Source: Rhizobiales bacterium 64-17 (GTDB taxonomy: Bacteria > Pseudomonadota > Alphaproteobacteria > Rhizobiales > Xanthobacteraceae). From it: a DNA stretch of 64,000 bases. The stretch spans positions 1 to 64,000 of the forward strand of contig MKWA01000022.1 of NCBI GenBank assembly GCA_001899285.1, in the 5' to 3' direction. Below are positions 1-9,771 of the stretch, piece by piece. The notes below the pieces were generated by a model. That model ran no database searches and was not told the DNA's origin. It worked only from the letters and a program-made list of their open reading frames with translations. Each line of letters starts with the position of its first letter. Position 1 is the stretch's first letter. The translations under genes and the position numbers were made by a program.

Positions 1-1
1 C

Positions 2-2164
2 TCGATCCTGATCGACGAGGCGCGCACGCCGCTGATCATCTCCGGCCCGCTCGACGACCGTTCGGAATTCTACAACACCATCGACGCTTTCATCCCGAAG
101 CTCGACGCCAGCGACTTCGAGGTCGACGAGAAGCAGCGTGCCGTCACCATGACCGAAGCCGGCATGGAGAAGATGGAGACGATGCTGCGCGATGCGGGCC
201 AGCTCAAGGGCAGCGGCTCGCTCTACGACGTCGAGAACGTCTCGGTCGTGCACCACGTCAATCAGGCGCTGCGTGCGCACAAGCTGTTCCAGCGCGACAA
301 GGATTACATTGTGCGCAACGGCGAAGTCGTCATCATCGACGAGTTCACCGGCCGCATGATGCCGGGCCGCCGCTATTCCGAAGGTCTGCACCAGGCGCTG
401 GAAGCGAAAGAGCGCCAGCCGATCCAACCGGAAAACCAGACGCTCGCCAGCATCACCTTCCAGAACTATTTCCGCATGTACGAGAAGCTGGCCGGCATGA
501 CCGGTACGGCGCTCACCGAAGCGGACGAGTTCATGGATATCTACGGGCTCGAAGTGCTCGAGATCCCGACCAATCTGCCGGTCGCGCGCATTGACGACGA
601 TGACGAGGTCTACCGCACCAACGCTGAAAAGCATCATGCGGTGATCGAGCTGATCGAGGATTGCAAGAAGCGCGGCCAGCCGGTGCTGGTCGGCACCACT
701 TCGATCGAGAAGTCGGAACAGCTCGCCGAAGCCTTGAAGGCCAAGGGCTGGGAGCAGCACGATTTCAGCGATCCGAATGCGTTCGCGAAACTTTATTCCG
801 GCGACGAGGGCGCGACCCGAACCAAGGTGTTCGCGATCCTCAACGCGCGCTATCACGAGCAGGAAGCGTTTATCGTCTCGCAGGCCGGCGTGCCGGGCGC
901 GGTGACCATCGCTACCAACATGGCGGGCCGCGGCACCGACATTCAGCTTGGCGGCAGCGCCGACATGCGCATCCGCCAGGAGATCGCCGATATCGCCGAC
1001 TGGGGCGAGCGCGACCGCGATCCGCGCGCCGCCGCGATCCGCGAGCAGGTGGCACGACTGAAGGAAAAGGCGCTGGCGGCCGGCGGGCTTTTCGTGCTCG
1101 GCACCGAGCGCCACGAAAGCCGCCGCATCGACAACCAGTTGCGCGGCCGCTCCGGCCGTCAGGGCGATCCGGGTCATTCCAAGTTCTTCCTGTCGCTCGA
1201 AGACGACCTGATGCGCATCTTCGGCTCCGGCAAGCTCGACGGCATGCTGCAGAAACTCGGCCTGAAGGAAGGCGAGGCAATCATCCATCCCTGGATCAAC
1301 AAGGCGCTGGAGAAGGCGCAGCAGAAGGTGGAAGCGCGCAACTTCGACGCGCGCAAGAACGTGCTCAAGTTCGACGACGTCTCGAACGACCAGCGCAAGG
1401 TGATCTTCGAGCAGCGTCTCGAACTGATGCGCGACGACAATGCCGAGCAGACCGTCACCGACATGCGTCATGAGGTGATCGATCAACTCGTCTCAAAACA
1501 CATTCCGGAGAATGCCTATCCGGAACAGTGGGATGTCGCCGGCCTCGACAAGGCGGTGCGCGAAATTCTCACCATCGATCCGCCGGTCTACGACTGGGCC
1601 AAGGAAGAGGGGATCGCGGACGAGGAGGTGCGCGAGCGCATCACCAAGCAGGCGGACGAATGGATGGCGCGCAAGGCGGCGCAATATGGTCCCGACGTGA
1701 TGCGCTACGTCGAGAAGTCGATCCTGCTGCAGACGCTCGATCATCTCTGGCGCGAGCACATCATCATGCTCGAACATCTGCGTCAGGTGATCGGCCTGCG
1801 CGGCTACGGCCAGCGTGATCCGCTCAACGAATACAAGGCGGAAGCCTTCGCGTTGTTCGAGAATCTCGTGCTGCGCATGCGCGAGGCGGTGACGGCGCAA
1901 CTGATGCGCGTCGAGGTGGTGCAGCGTCCGCCCGAGGATGAGGTGCAGGAGCTTCCCTACATGGAAGCGCACAAGATCGACCCGACCACGGGCGAGGACG
2001 AGATGGCGATCGCCCGCGTCAGCCTCGGCGCGTCCGATGAGGCAGTCGATCCGGCCGCGCGCAATCCCAAGGATCCCTCGACCTGGGGCAAGGTCGGCCG
2101 CAATGAATCCTGCCCGTGCGGCTCCGGCAAGAAGTACAAGCATTGCCATGGACGCTACGCGTAA
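2..2164 (+). CDS. secA: Protein translocase ATPase SecA, 5'-truncated by window edge
   Basis: This is the C-terminal three quarters of SecA, the ATPase motor that drives unfolded preproteins through SecYEG. The frame is already open at base 2 and begins inside the nucleotide-binding fold with the [16 protein letters not shown] signature (DEAD-type Walker B). Downstream are the NMAGRGTDI motif of the second helicase-like domain, the [17 protein letters not shown] arginine-finger region, the helical wing/scaffold region, and a C-terminal zinc-binding tail ([14 protein letters not shown]) used for SecB and lipid contact. The start codon lies outside the window. A clear terminator follows. Identification is certain; only the start is missing. 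Confidence 0.98.
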   Translation, partial: SILIDEARTPLIISGPLDDRSEFYNTIDAFIPKLDASDFEVDEKQRAVTMTEAGMEKMETMLRDAGQLKGSGSLYDVENVSVVHHVNQALRAHKLFQRDKDYIVRNGEVVIIDEFTGRMMPGRRYSEGLHQALEAKERQPIQPENQTLASITFQNYFRMYEKLAGMTGTALTEADEFMDIYGLEVLEIPTNLPVARIDDDDEVYRTNAEKHHAVIELIEDCKKRGQPVLVGTTSIEKSEQLAEALKAKGWEQHDFSDPNAFAKLYSGDEGATRTKVFAILNARYHEQEAFIVSQAGVPGAVTIATNMAGRGTDIQLGGSADMRIRQEIADIADWGERDRDPRAAAIREQVARLKEKALAAGGLFVLGTERHESRRIDNQLRGRSGRQGDPGHSKFFLSLEDDLMRIFGSGKLDGMLQKLGLKEGEAIIHPWINKALEKAQQKVEARNFDARKNVLKFDDVSNDQRKVIFEQRLELMRDDNAEQTVTDMRHEVIDQLVSKHIPENAYPEQWDVAGLDKAVREILTIDPPVYDWAKEEGIADEEVRERITKQADEWMARKAAQYGPDVMRYVEKSILLQTLDHLWREHIIMLEHLRQVIGLRGYGQRDPLNEYKAEAFALFENLVLRMREAVTAQLMRVEVVQRPPEDEVQELPYMEAHKIDPTTGEDEMAIARVSLGASDEAVDPAARNPKDPSTWGKVGRNESCPCGSGKKYKHCHGRYA

Positions 2165-2201
2165 GCCTTGACGCGAAAGTCATCGGCGATCGAACGAGTG
2201 A

Positions 2202-2227
2202 AACGCCGGCCTTGGGCCGGCGTTTTT
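2202..2227 (+). terminator. Rho-independent terminator of secA
   Basis: AACGCCGGCC and GGCCGGCGTT flank a short loop and are followed by a run of T. It lies about 40 bases after the secA stop codon. Confidence 0.85.
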
Positions 2228-2368
2228 ACGCGATACGTCGCGTACGGGCTCATGAATTGACACGGTTCGCCGGCTTCGGAAAACTGCATCCCGTGCGATG
2301 ATATGAAAGCCGGCGGTATCGACATATCGTCGAGCGCGGCGCCGGCGTCGCGAGGAGATTGATCAGCC

Positions 2369-3319
2369 ATGGTTTCAAGTCTGCCGCCGCCTGTGTCCCA
2401 GTCCGTCGCGAGCCGGCTGACGCGGGCCGCCATCTTCATGGTGCTGACCGTCAACGCGAAGCCGGAGGCCCTGCAGACGGTGCGTGGCGTGTGTGCCGAT
2501 CTCTCCAGCCTGTTACGCGGCGTCGGATTCCGGAATCTTAACGGGCAACTGTCGTGCGTCATGGGGTTTGGGTCCGATATCTGGGACAGGTTGTTCGGCT
2601 CGCCGCGACCCAGGGATCTTCATCCGTTCCAGGAAATTCGCGGCGTGTACACGGCGGTCTCCACGCCCGGCGACATTCTTCTCCACATCCGTGCGGCCAG
2701 CATGGATTTGTGCTTCGAGCTGGCGACGCACATCATGTCGCGGCTGGCCGGTGCGGTTGCGACCGTGGATGAAGTGCACGGCTTCAAGTTTTTCGATGAT
2801 CGCGATCTGATCGGCTTTGTTGACGGGACGGAAAATCCCGTCGGCCAGGCCGCGGAAGCAGCCACGCTTGTCGGTGACGAGGATGCGGCTTTTGCCGGCG
2901 GCAGCTATGTGATCGTGCAGAAGTATCTGCACGATCTGGCGCGATGGAACAAAGTGCCGATCGAGGAGCAGGAAAACATTGTCGGCCGGCACAAGCTGTC
3001 CGATATCGAGCAGCCCGATTCCGTGAAGAAGCCGTACGCGCACAACGTTCTGACGTCGATCGAAGAGAATGGCGAGCAACTTCAGATCGTGCGTGACAAC
3101 ATGCCGTTCGGCGAAGTGGGTAAAGGTGAGTTCGGCACCTATTTTATTGGCTATGCGCGGTCGCCGGCCCGGATCGAGATGATGCTGAAAAACATGTTCA
3201 TCGGCAATCCGCCGGGAACCTATGACCGTCTTCTGGATTTCAGCCGTGCGGTGACGGGCGGGCTATTCTTTGTGCCGACGGCAACATTCCTGGATAGTGT
3301 CGATCCCGACGCGCCCTGA
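2369..3319 (+). CDS. DyP-type (YfeX-like) heme peroxidase
   Basis: Dye-decolorizing peroxidase of 316 residues, the usual length for the YfeX/class B group, which oxidises broad phenolic or porphyrin substrates with H2O2. The family GXXDG motif is seen as GFVDG at residues 149-153, followed by TENP. The likely proximal heme ligand is His225 (PYAHN) and the distal Arg is R242 in IVRDNMPFG. There is no signal peptide, so a cytoplasmic location is expected. The ATG has a GAGGAG ribosome site about 12 bases upstream. No encapsulin gene is adjacent, although some relatives are encapsulin cargo. It is monocistronic between the secA terminator and an MFS gene. Confidence 0.93.
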   Translation: MVSSLPPPVSQSVASRLTRAAIFMVLTVNAKPEALQTVRGVCADLSSLLRGVGFRNLNGQLSCVMGFGSDIWDRLFGSPRPRDLHPFQEIRGVYTAVSTPGDILLHIRAASMDLCFELATHIMSRLAGAVATVDEVHGFKFFDDRDLIGFVDGTENPVGQAAEAATLVGDEDAAFAGGSYVIVQKYLHDLARWNKVPIEEQENIVGRHKLSDIEQPDSVKKPYAHNVLTSIEENGEQLQIVRDNMPFGEVGKGEFGTYFIGYARSPARIEMMLKNMFIGNPPGTYDRLLDFSRAVTGGLFFVPTATFLDSVDPDAP

Positions 3320-3393
3320 TATCTTTTCATTTCAACCTCTTGCCTGGCTGCATGCGCTGCTGATCGCCAGCGTCATCCGATCGTATTTCTCCC

Positions 3394-4587
3394 ATGAAAA
3401 CGACTGACAGCTCTCCGACATCGCCGAGTATCAGTGCGCCGCCCGTTTTCGTCATGGCGGTCGCCGCCGGTGTTGCGGTCGCGAACATCTATTACAACCA
3501 GCCGATGCTCGGTCTGATCGAACGCGATCTGCCGGGGTCGTTGATCGGTCTCATTCCGATGGCGACCCAACTTGGTTATGCGCTTGGCCTCCTGCTGCTG
3601 GTGCCGCTCGGTGATCTCGTCGAGCGTCGCCGGCTGATTGTCGGCCAGTTCATTGCGCTCGGGGCGGTGCTGGCGCTTGCGGCACTCGCGCCCAGCGCGA
3701 TAACGCTTGTGCTCGCCTCTTTTTTTGTCGGCGCAGCGGCAACGGTCGCGCAGCAGATCGTGCCATTTGCAGCGACGCTCGCCGCGCCGCAATCACGCGG
3801 TGCTGTGGTCGGCACCGTGATGGCGGGTCTGGTGACCGGTATCTTCCTGAGTCGGCCGCTTGCCGGCTATGTCGCAGCTTATGCCGGCTGGCGCGCCATG
3901 TTCTGGCTGGGCGCGCCGCTGGCGCTGGCGACCGCAGCGCTGCTGGCGTTGCGTCTGCCGCACAGCCGCTCCGAGAACCGTCAAAGTTATGGGCAGTTGC
4001 TCGCCTCACTGGCGACGCTATGGCGCGAACTGCCGGATTTGCGGCTTGCCGCCATGACGCAGGCGTTGATCTTCGGTGCGTTCACGATGTTCTGGACCGT
4101 GATTGCGTTCCGGCTTGAGGCGCCACCATTCGGCTATGGCGCGGATGTCGTCGGACTGTTCGGCATCCTCGGTCTGGTCGGGGTGCTGGCGACGCCGGCG
4201 TCCGGCTTTCTCTCGGATCGGCGCGGTCCCTATAGCGCGATCCTGCTGGGCACGGTGGTGACGCTGCTGTCGTGGGTGATCCTTGGAACCTGGGAAAGTC
4301 TGGTCGGATTTGCCATCGCCGTTGCTTTGCTCGATATCGGTTTGCAGGGTGCGATTGTCGCCAACCAGTACGTCATCTTCGCGCTGCGGCCGGAAGCGCA
4401 GTCGCGCATCAACACGTTGTTCATGGGCTCAATGTTTGCCGGCGGCGCTATCGGCGCGGCAATGGCCAGTGAAGGATGGCGGCTCGGCGGCTGGCCGGCG
4501 GTTGCCGGCATCGGGATCGCACTCGGCGTCGCGGCGGTGACGTTGCAGGCGATCAAGGGTTTGTCGCGCATTCGGCAGCCGCGCTGA
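3394..4587 (+). CDS. MFS transporter, drug/sugar efflux type
   Basis: Major facilitator of 397 residues with about 12 hydrophobic segments, located in the inner membrane. After a short Ser/Pro-rich N-terminus it carries ANIYYNQPMLG, typical of an uncharacterised efflux subgroup close to E. coli YgaY. The loop 2-3 signature appears as PLGDLVERRRLI. It probably exports small toxic compounds or metabolites by proton antiport, but the substrate cannot be read from sequence. No regulator is adjacent. The family is secure, the substrate unknown. Confidence 0.9.
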   Translation: MKTTDSSPTSPSISAPPVFVMAVAAGVAVANIYYNQPMLGLIERDLPGSLIGLIPMATQLGYALGLLLLVPLGDLVERRRLIVGQFIALGAVLALAALAPSAITLVLASFFVGAAATVAQQIVPFAATLAAPQSRGAVVGTVMAGLVTGIFLSRPLAGYVAAYAGWRAMFWLGAPLALATAALLALRLPHSRSENRQSYGQLLASLATLWRELPDLRLAAMTQALIFGAFTMFWTVIAFRLEAPPFGYGADVVGLFGILGLVGVLATPASGFLSDRRGPYSAILLGTVVTLLSWVILGTWESLVGFAIAVALLDIGLQGAIVANQYVIFALRPEAQSRINTLFMGSMFAGGAIGAAMASEGWRLGGWPAVAGIGIALGVAAVTLQAIKGLSRIRQPR

Positions 4588-4636
4588 GTTGTTGCCACGG
4601 CAAATCTGCATGAGGCCATCGCGCGGCGCGACCTTG

Positions 4637-4664
4637 AAACGCCGGTGCGGGCCGGCGTTTATTC
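4637..4664 (+). terminator. Hairpin terminator after first MFS gene
   Basis: AAACGCCGG and CCGGCGTTT form a perfect 9-bp stem about 50 bases after the stop codon. The T-tract is short, so termination may be partial. Confidence 0.6.
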
Positions 4665-4739
4665 GCCGCCTCTTTCTATCGGCGTGATGTCGCTCCAGAG
4701 CCGGCTTGAGCCGCCTCCTTTGAATCATTCGAGGTTTCC

Positions 4740-5975
4740 GTGACGACGCAGGCGCCTGCCGCCCGACAGTCCTTTTCGGCCTTCCGCCATCCCGGTTACC
4801 GGATCCAGTTCGTCTCCTACGTGCTGGTGATGATGGCCGACAATGTCGAGCATGTGATCAGCTACTGGGTGATGTTCCAGAAATTCCAGTCGCCGGTGCT
4901 GGGCGGCTTCGCGGTGCTGTCACACTGGCTGCCGTTCCTGTTGTTGTCGGTCGCTGTCGGCGCGCTTGCCGACAAATTCGATCCGCGCCGGATCATCCAG
5001 TGCGGCATGGGCCTGTTCATCATCGCGTCGTCGGGATGGGGCTATTTCTTCATCACCGATACGCTGACGGTGGAGGCCGCCATGGTGTTGCTGGTGATCC
5101 ACGGTTGCGCCGGCGTGCTGTGGCAGACGCCGAACCAGTTGCTGCTCTACGACATCGTCGGTCCGGAAGATTTGCCGAGCGCGGTGCGGCTGAACGCGAC
5201 CGCGCGTTACCTCGGCGTGCTGGTCGGCCCGGCGATGGGCGGGTTGATCATGCTGACGCTCGGTACCTCGGTCGGCATCGTTGTCAACACGCTGTTCTAT
5301 CTGCCGATGCTGCTGTGGCTGATCGGGGCGCCTTACGGACCGAAATTCCGCACCATCGCACAGGCACCGCAACGTGCGGTGCGCGGCTTTGCTGATTTCA
5401 TCCGGACCTTCCGCGACATCGCCGGCGACCGCGTGTTGATGTCGATGATCCTGCTTGCGGGAGGCATGTCGTTTCTTGTGGGCAATGCCTATCATCCGCA
5501 GATGCCGAGCTTCGCCATCGATCTCGGCCACGGCGATCCCGGCGTGTCCTATAGCGCGCTGCTTGCTGCCGACGCGTTCGGCGCGATCCTCGCCGGCTTC
5601 GCGCTGGAATATTGGCGGGTGCTGGATGCCAAGCCGCGCACGGCGATTATCCTCGCAGTGGCCTGGGCGCTCGCCCTGTTCGGCTTCGCGCTGACCGGCT
5701 CCTATCCGTTCGCGCTGGCGATGCTGTTCGTCGCCGGTTTCTTCGAGCTGTCCTATAACGCCATGGCGCAGACGCTGGTGCAGCTCAATGCGCCGACAGA
5801 CATTCGCGGCCGCGTCATCGGCCTGTTCAATATGGCGAGCCTCGGCATGCGCGCGTTCAGTGGTATCACCGTCGGCCTTGTCGGCGCGATCACCGGCATT
5901 CATGTCTCGCTGGCGCTGGCCGCCGGCCTCGCGGTGATCGTCCTCGCGGCGCTATTCCAATATATGCGGCGATAG
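4740..5975 (+). CDS. MFS transporter, EntS-like (MFS_3) type
   Basis: Major facilitator of 411 residues with 12 predicted membrane spans, located in the inner membrane. The N-terminus (SAFRHPGYRIQFVSYVLVMMADNVEH) and the PNQLLLYDIVGPEDLPSAVRLN segment match the MFS_3 group, which includes the enterobactin exporter EntS and many uncharacterised exporters. The start is GTG with GAGG just upstream. It is separated from the previous MFS gene by a hairpin, so it is probably transcribed on its own. It is convergent with the DUF930 gene. The substrate is unknown. Confidence 0.88.
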   Translation: MTTQAPAARQSFSAFRHPGYRIQFVSYVLVMMADNVEHVISYWVMFQKFQSPVLGGFAVLSHWLPFLLLSVAVGALADKFDPRRIIQCGMGLFIIASSGWGYFFITDTLTVEAAMVLLVIHGCAGVLWQTPNQLLLYDIVGPEDLPSAVRLNATARYLGVLVGPAMGGLIMLTLGTSVGIVVNTLFYLPMLLWLIGAPYGPKFRTIAQAPQRAVRGFADFIRTFRDIAGDRVLMSMILLAGGMSFLVGNAYHPQMPSFAIDLGHGDPGVSYSALLAADAFGAILAGFALEYWRVLDAKPRTAIILAVAWALALFGFALTGSYPFALAMLFVAGFFELSYNAMAQTLVQLNAPTDIRGRVIGLFNMASLGMRAFSGITVGLVGAITGIHVSLALAAGLAVIVLAALFQYMRR

Positions 5976-6050
5976 GCGTTTGCGAGCGAAGCGGATATGG
6001 CTTGGCGCAAGAAAACGCGAAAAATTAAAACCTAGCTGTGATCGCGACGA

Positions 6051-6437
6051 TCAGCGCCACAGGCCGTAGGTGTCCCATTTGCTCTCGGGGATTTTCTCGC
6101 CGATCTTGTAATCGAACGAGAGTACCTTCAGCCGGTCGGGCGACGTCTGGCAGGTGAACGAGAACTGATACCACTCGCCCTTGCTGCGAAACGCTCCGCC
6201 TTCGCCGCGCACCGTGTCGCCGCGCACATGCGCCGGCGCGATTGATTCGATCACCGCGCGGTCGGGGCGATAGGGATTCTTGTCGCGGTTGATGTATTTC
6301 ACCGCCGCGTAGTCGCAGACCTGCTCCAACCGTTCTGATGGGTCGAGCCGCTTGAGGATGGCCTCGAAGCGGGCGTCGTTGGCCGCGGAAACCGGCGTCA
6401 TCAACATGGTGGACAGTGTCAGGACCAGCCGGATCAT
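6051..6437 (-). CDS. DUF930 domain protein, secreted
   Basis: Small exported protein of 128 residues. The ATG chosen at 6437 gives a clean signal peptide (MIRLVLTLSTMLMTPVSA) and has GGGAG upstream; a longer in-frame start would put 21 charged residues in front of it. The mature part has the pattern of Rhizobiales DUF930 proteins: LDPSERLEQVCDYAAV, YRPDRAV, a GGAFRSKGEWYQFSFTC core with paired Cys residues, and SKWDTYGLW at the end. The function of DUF930 is not known. A periplasmic location with one disulfide is inferred. Confidence 0.8.
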   Translation of the reverse strand: MIRLVLTLSTMLMTPVSAANDARFEAILKRLDPSERLEQVCDYAAVKYINRDKNPYRPDRAVIESIAPAHVRGDTVRGEGGAFRSKGEWYQFSFTCQTSPDRLKVLSFDYKIGEKIPESKWDTYGLWR

Positions 6438-6513
6438 CGGACTCCCGCGTGTTGGTGGCGAATCGCGAGCCAAGTCATAGCCGTTGCCGGGGCGCGACAA
6501 AAGCGTCGTGGGG

Positions 6514-6780
6514 TCAACGCTGGTTCTCGGTGACCAAGCTTTCGCATAGCCGCTTGCGGAAGGTCCGGTCGCGCTTGAGGTGCCATTCGCGGCTCATCGC
6601 TTCGGGTTTGCTGGCGAATTGCTCCACATGCAGCAGCACCCATTGTCGGCCGCGGGTGCTGCGGGCGCCGGCCCCGGCATTGTGGCGGGCGAGGCGGCGG
6701 GCGACGTCGGTGGTCCAGCCGACATAGGTCATCGGTCGCCGGCCGGCGGCGGTGCCGAGCACATAGACGAAGCAATCCAT
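6514..6780 (-). CDS. GIY-YIG nuclease family protein (YhbQ/UPF0213-like)
   Basis: A single-domain GIY-YIG protein of 88 residues. The N-terminus shows the paired strands FVYVL and TYVGWT that correspond to GIY and YIG. These are followed by VARRLARHNAG, which supplies the conserved Arg, and by SREWHLKR with the candidate metal-binding Glu. Members cut or bind DNA with one active site; bacterial stand-alone forms are implicated in DNA processing but have no settled role. There is no partner domain. It ends about 75 bases upstream of the start of the DUF930 gene on the same strand. Confidence 0.88.
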   Translation of the reverse strand: MDCFVYVLGTAAGRRPMTYVGWTTDVARRLARHNAGAGARSTRGRQWVLLHVEQFASKPEAMSREWHLKRDRTFRKRLCESLVTENQR

Positions 6781-6819
6781 GGGGAAAGGAATCCCGGCGT
6801 CAGGCGGACGCCGGTGGCG

Positions 6820-8322
6820 TTAGCGGAACGCCGACCACCGGCTGTTGAACGAGGTCGCGGGCAGCACGGCCTGCGCGCCGGACATGGTCGAGGACGGCGG
6901 TGGCGGCGCGGCGAAGGCGCTGCGTGTGGACGGGGCTTCGTCGAGCACGCGCGGCTTGTTGGCTTGCGCGGTCTGCGCGGGTGTCGATACCGGCTTTTCC
7001 GCGAGCTTGGCGGCGATGTCGTCGCGCGGCGCGGTCTTCGCGCTCTTGATCTCGGCGTGCTTGTTCTCGTCGGCGCTGGAGCCGCGCAGCATTGGCGCGT
7101 CCTTCGGATCCGCCGAGGCGGTGCGATACATCTTGTTCAGTGTGGTGGCGAAGCGGGTCGGATGCTCGGCCTTCTTCGCGGGCGCCGGATGCGCGGCGGC
7201 AACCGCCACGGCGGGCTTCTTCGCGGGCGCTGCGGCAGGAGCCGGTGTCTCCGGCGGCAGCGGTGCTGGCGGCACGACGCCGACACGCGAGAAGATGCCG
7301 CTATCGTTCGAGGCAGACGACAGCATGATCGAACGGCCGCTCTGATCCTGCACCGTGTCGCTGTTGCCGAGGCCGAGCTTCTCGGCGAACACGGTGTTCA
7401 TGCCGCCATCGATGCCGGCGCGATTCGGCGCCAGCGGCGCGCCATGGGAGATGAGTTGCGCGGTCTGATAGTTGTCCTGGCGCTGCTTCTCCTGCACCGC
7501 CTGCGCGATCGCTGCGGGGATTTCGTAGGTCGGGCACTTGGCGGCCGGACTGAACGTGCCATTGGTCGCGGTGGCGTCGAACACATAACGACGCTCGCAC
7601 ACCGACACTTGCGGCTGCTGGCGCGTGACCTCAAAGTGATCGTAGCCTTCCTTGATCATCTTCCAGAAGGCCATGTGCTTGCTGTTGCGATGCTTGGCCA
7701 TGTTCTCGGGCGTCATCCGGAACGGATAGGCTTGCACCTGGAACGCTTTCTGACCGCCGAAGAAGGATTCGCGGCCGAGCGAATAGATTTCGGAAATCTG
7801 CTCGTCAGTCATCGCGTAGCAGCCGCGCGACGAGCAGTCGCCGTGGATCATCAGGTTGCTGCCGGTGCGGCCGTTGGCTTTGTCATAGGCGTTGGGAAAG
7901 CCCATGTTGAACGCCAGATAGTAGCTTGAGTTCGGATTCATCTGCGCCGGCGTGATCGTGTAGAAGCCTTCCGGCGCCTGCCGGTCGCCTTCCTTCACCT
8001 TCGGGCCGAGATCACCGGACCAGCGGCAGATCGGATAGGTCTTCAGCAGCGCGAATTGGCCGGAGCGATCCTGCTTCCAGACTTCGAGTTCGGCTTCGGA
8101 TTTGAACAGGCGGACGAGGATCGGCGATCCCTTGTCCATGTTCTTGGAATCGAGCTCGGCCACCATCTTGTCCGACAGCGGCGCCATGGCGCGGCCGGGC
8201 ATCATCTGCGTGCCGTCGGTGTTGCAGCCGGCGAGGCCAAGGGTGGCGGCGAGCGCGGCGGTAGCCAGGACGGTCCGGATCAGCGGGCGGCGATACAAAC
8301 GCAAAAACTCCCCAGCGGCCAT
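6820..8322 (-). CDS. L,D-transpeptidase, YafK-like lipoprotein
   Basis: Cell-envelope enzyme of 500 residues. The ATG at 8322 has a GGAAGGG ribosome site 8 bases upstream and yields a lipoprotein signal with lipobox LAGC (Cys33). The YkuD-type catalytic domain spans roughly residues 65-215, with HGDCSSRGC at 160-168; Cys168 is the expected nucleophile. The C-terminal half has an Ala/Pro-rich linker and then a low-complexity tail without a recognisable domain. YafK-like members cleave or make links between peptidoglycan and proteins, so cell-wall remodelling in the periplasm is inferred. Longer in-frame starts were rejected because they precede the lipoprotein signal. Confidence 0.9.
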   Translation of the reverse strand: MAAGEFLRLYRRPLIRTVLATAALAATLGLAGCNTDGTQMMPGRAMAPLSDKMVAELDSKNMDKGSPILVRLFKSEAELEVWKQDRSGQFALLKTYPICRWSGDLGPKVKEGDRQAPEGFYTITPAQMNPNSSYYLAFNMGFPNAYDKANGRTGSNLMIHGDCSSRGCYAMTDEQISEIYSLGRESFFGGQKAFQVQAYPFRMTPENMAKHRNSKHMAFWKMIKEGYDHFEVTRQQPQVSVCERRYVFDATATNGTFSPAAKCPTYEIPAAIAQAVQEKQRQDNYQTAQLISHGAPLAPNRAGIDGGMNTVFAEKLGLGNSDTVQDQSGRSIMLSSASNDSGIFSRVGVVPPAPLPPETPAPAAAPAKKPAVAVAAAHPAPAKKAEHPTRFATTLNKMYRTASADPKDAPMLRGSSADENKHAEIKSAKTAPRDDIAAKLAEKPVSTPAQTAQANKPRVLDEAPSTRSAFAAPPPPSSTMSGAQAVLPATSFNSRWSAFR

Positions 8323-8492
8323 CTTAAGCCCTTCCACGCGAACCGTTATCCCGAAGATGTGGCAGCCGCAAGGCAAGGCCGCCGGTCGGTCGGATGACTA
8401 TGGGCAAGGAATGGTAAATCGCCGGTTCATGGACCGGCAAGGGCCCAGATAAATATCTGGAAAATCAGACAGAATCCGACCGGCGGGGGCTG

Positions 8493-9449
8493 TTAACCGC
8501 CAAGACGGCCCATCGCCAGGAATTTCTCGCGCCGCTGCTGGCGCAGTGCCTTGGCGTCGAGGCCCTTGAGGTCGCCGAACGCCTGCGCGATGGCATTGCC
8601 GGCGGCGGCGATGGCGGCGGCGGGATCGCGATGCGCGCCGCCGACCGGCTCGGAAATAATCGTATCGATCACGCCGAAGCGCACCATGTCCTGCGCGGTG
8701 ATCTTCATATTGGTGGCGGCGTCCTGCGCCTTGGTGGTGTCGCGCCACAGGATCGAGGCCGCGCCTTCTGGCGAGATGACGCTGTAGATCGCGTGCTCCA
8801 GCATCATCACCTTGTTGGCGGTGGCAATCGCGATCGCGCCGCCGGATCCGCCTTCGCCCAGCACGACGGCGACATTGGCGACGCCGAGATTGAGGCAGGC
8901 TTCCGTTGAGCGTGCAATCGCTTCCGCCTGGCCGCGTTCCTCCGCGCCGATGCCCGGATAGGCGCCGGCGGTGTCGACCAGGCAAATGACGGGAATGCCG
9001 AAATGATCGGCCATTTCCATCAGCCGCACGGCTTTGCGATAGCCCTCGGGCCGCGCCATGCCGAAATTGTGCTTGAGGCGGCTGTCGGTGTTCGAGCCCT
9101 TCTCGTGGCCGATCAGGCAGACGCTCTCGCCGCGGAAACGGCCGAAGCCGCCGACAATGGCGGCATCGTCGGCGAATTTGCGGTCGCCGGCGAGCGGGAC
9201 GAAATCGGTGATCAGCCCGTTCACATAATCGATGCAGTGCGGCCGCTGCGGATGGCGCGCGACCTGGGTCTTCTGCCACGGCGACAACTCGGTATAGAGC
9301 TGCTGCAGGGCTGAGGACGCCTTGGCCTCGAGCCGCCCGATCTCCTCATCCACGGCCACGGCGTTGCCGCCGGCCTGCATGGCGCGCAATTCCTCCACCT
9401 TCGCCTCAAGTTCGGCGACGGGTTTTTCAAAATCGAGATAGCTGCGCAT
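8493..9449 (-). CDS. accA: Acetyl-CoA carboxylase carboxyltransferase subunit alpha
   Basis: The alpha subunit, with AccD, transfers carboxyl from biotinyl-AccB to acetyl-CoA to make malonyl-CoA for fatty acid synthesis. The product has 318 residues, the family's normal length. The ATG at 9449 gives the expected [18 protein letters not shown] coiled-coil N-terminus. Crotonase-fold landmarks are visible: [40 protein letters not shown] and [11 protein letters not shown] longer in-frame start 27 codons upstream was rejected. No accD is in the window, which is normal for this order. Confidence 0.96.
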   Translation of the reverse strand: MRSYLDFEKPVAELEAKVEELRAMQAGGNAVAVDEEIGRLEAKASSALQQLYTELSPWQKTQVARHPQRPHCIDYVNGLITDFVPLAGDRKFADDAAIVGGFGRFRGESVCLIGHEKGSNTDSRLKHNFGMARPEGYRKAVRLMEMADHFGIPVICLVDTAGAYPGIGAEERGQAEAIARSTEACLNLGVANVAVVLGEGGSGGAIAIATANKVMMLEHAIYSVISPEGAASILWRDTTKAQDAATNMKITAQDMVRFGVIDTIISEPVGGAHRDPAAAIAAAGNAIAQAFGDLKGLDAKALRQQRREKFLAMGRLGG

Positions 9450-9535
9450 GGAACCGGATATGGGGTCGTGAAATCGAGCCAAAAGGGGTGCTGCAGCGCG
9501 CAACTGGCCCGCGGATGGGCCGCAAGTCAAGCTGC

Positions 9536-9572
9536 CGTGCCAGTCTCAGTGCCAGTCTCCGTGCCAGGTCTC
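9536..9572 (+). repeat. Three tandem 12-13 bp units upstream of accA
   Basis: The unit (c/a)GTGCCAGTCTC occurs three times in a row, the third copy with one extra base. It lies about 90-120 bases upstream of the accA start, in its likely leader or promoter region. Its role is unknown; it may be only a small satellite. Confidence 0.6.
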
Positions 9573-9771
9573 CGGGCCGGATGATCCGGACCGTTATGGT
9601 GAGCGAGGGCTTAACAAGTCCTTGTGATGTCACGAAACCCCGCTAGGGCGGCCTTAACCCCAAATCGCGCCTTCCTCGGCAGACCATGTGAGTCTGCGAT
9701 CGTTTTTGCCCCCTCTTAACGTCCTCGCGCCCATCGTCCTCGCGGGTGTGAAGAACGGGACGGTGGCGCCG

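Noticed and set aside
2257-2286. TTGACA box upstream of the DyP gene as a promoter
   Set aside because: No acceptable -10 element 16-18 bases downstream.
4920-5903. 327-residue minus-strand ORF
   Set aside because: Lies entirely opposite the second MFS gene; Arg/His-rich with no domain pattern.
6580-7929. 449-residue plus-strand ORF
   Set aside because: Antisense to the L,D-transpeptidase and GIY-YIG genes; Arg/Gly-rich shadow.
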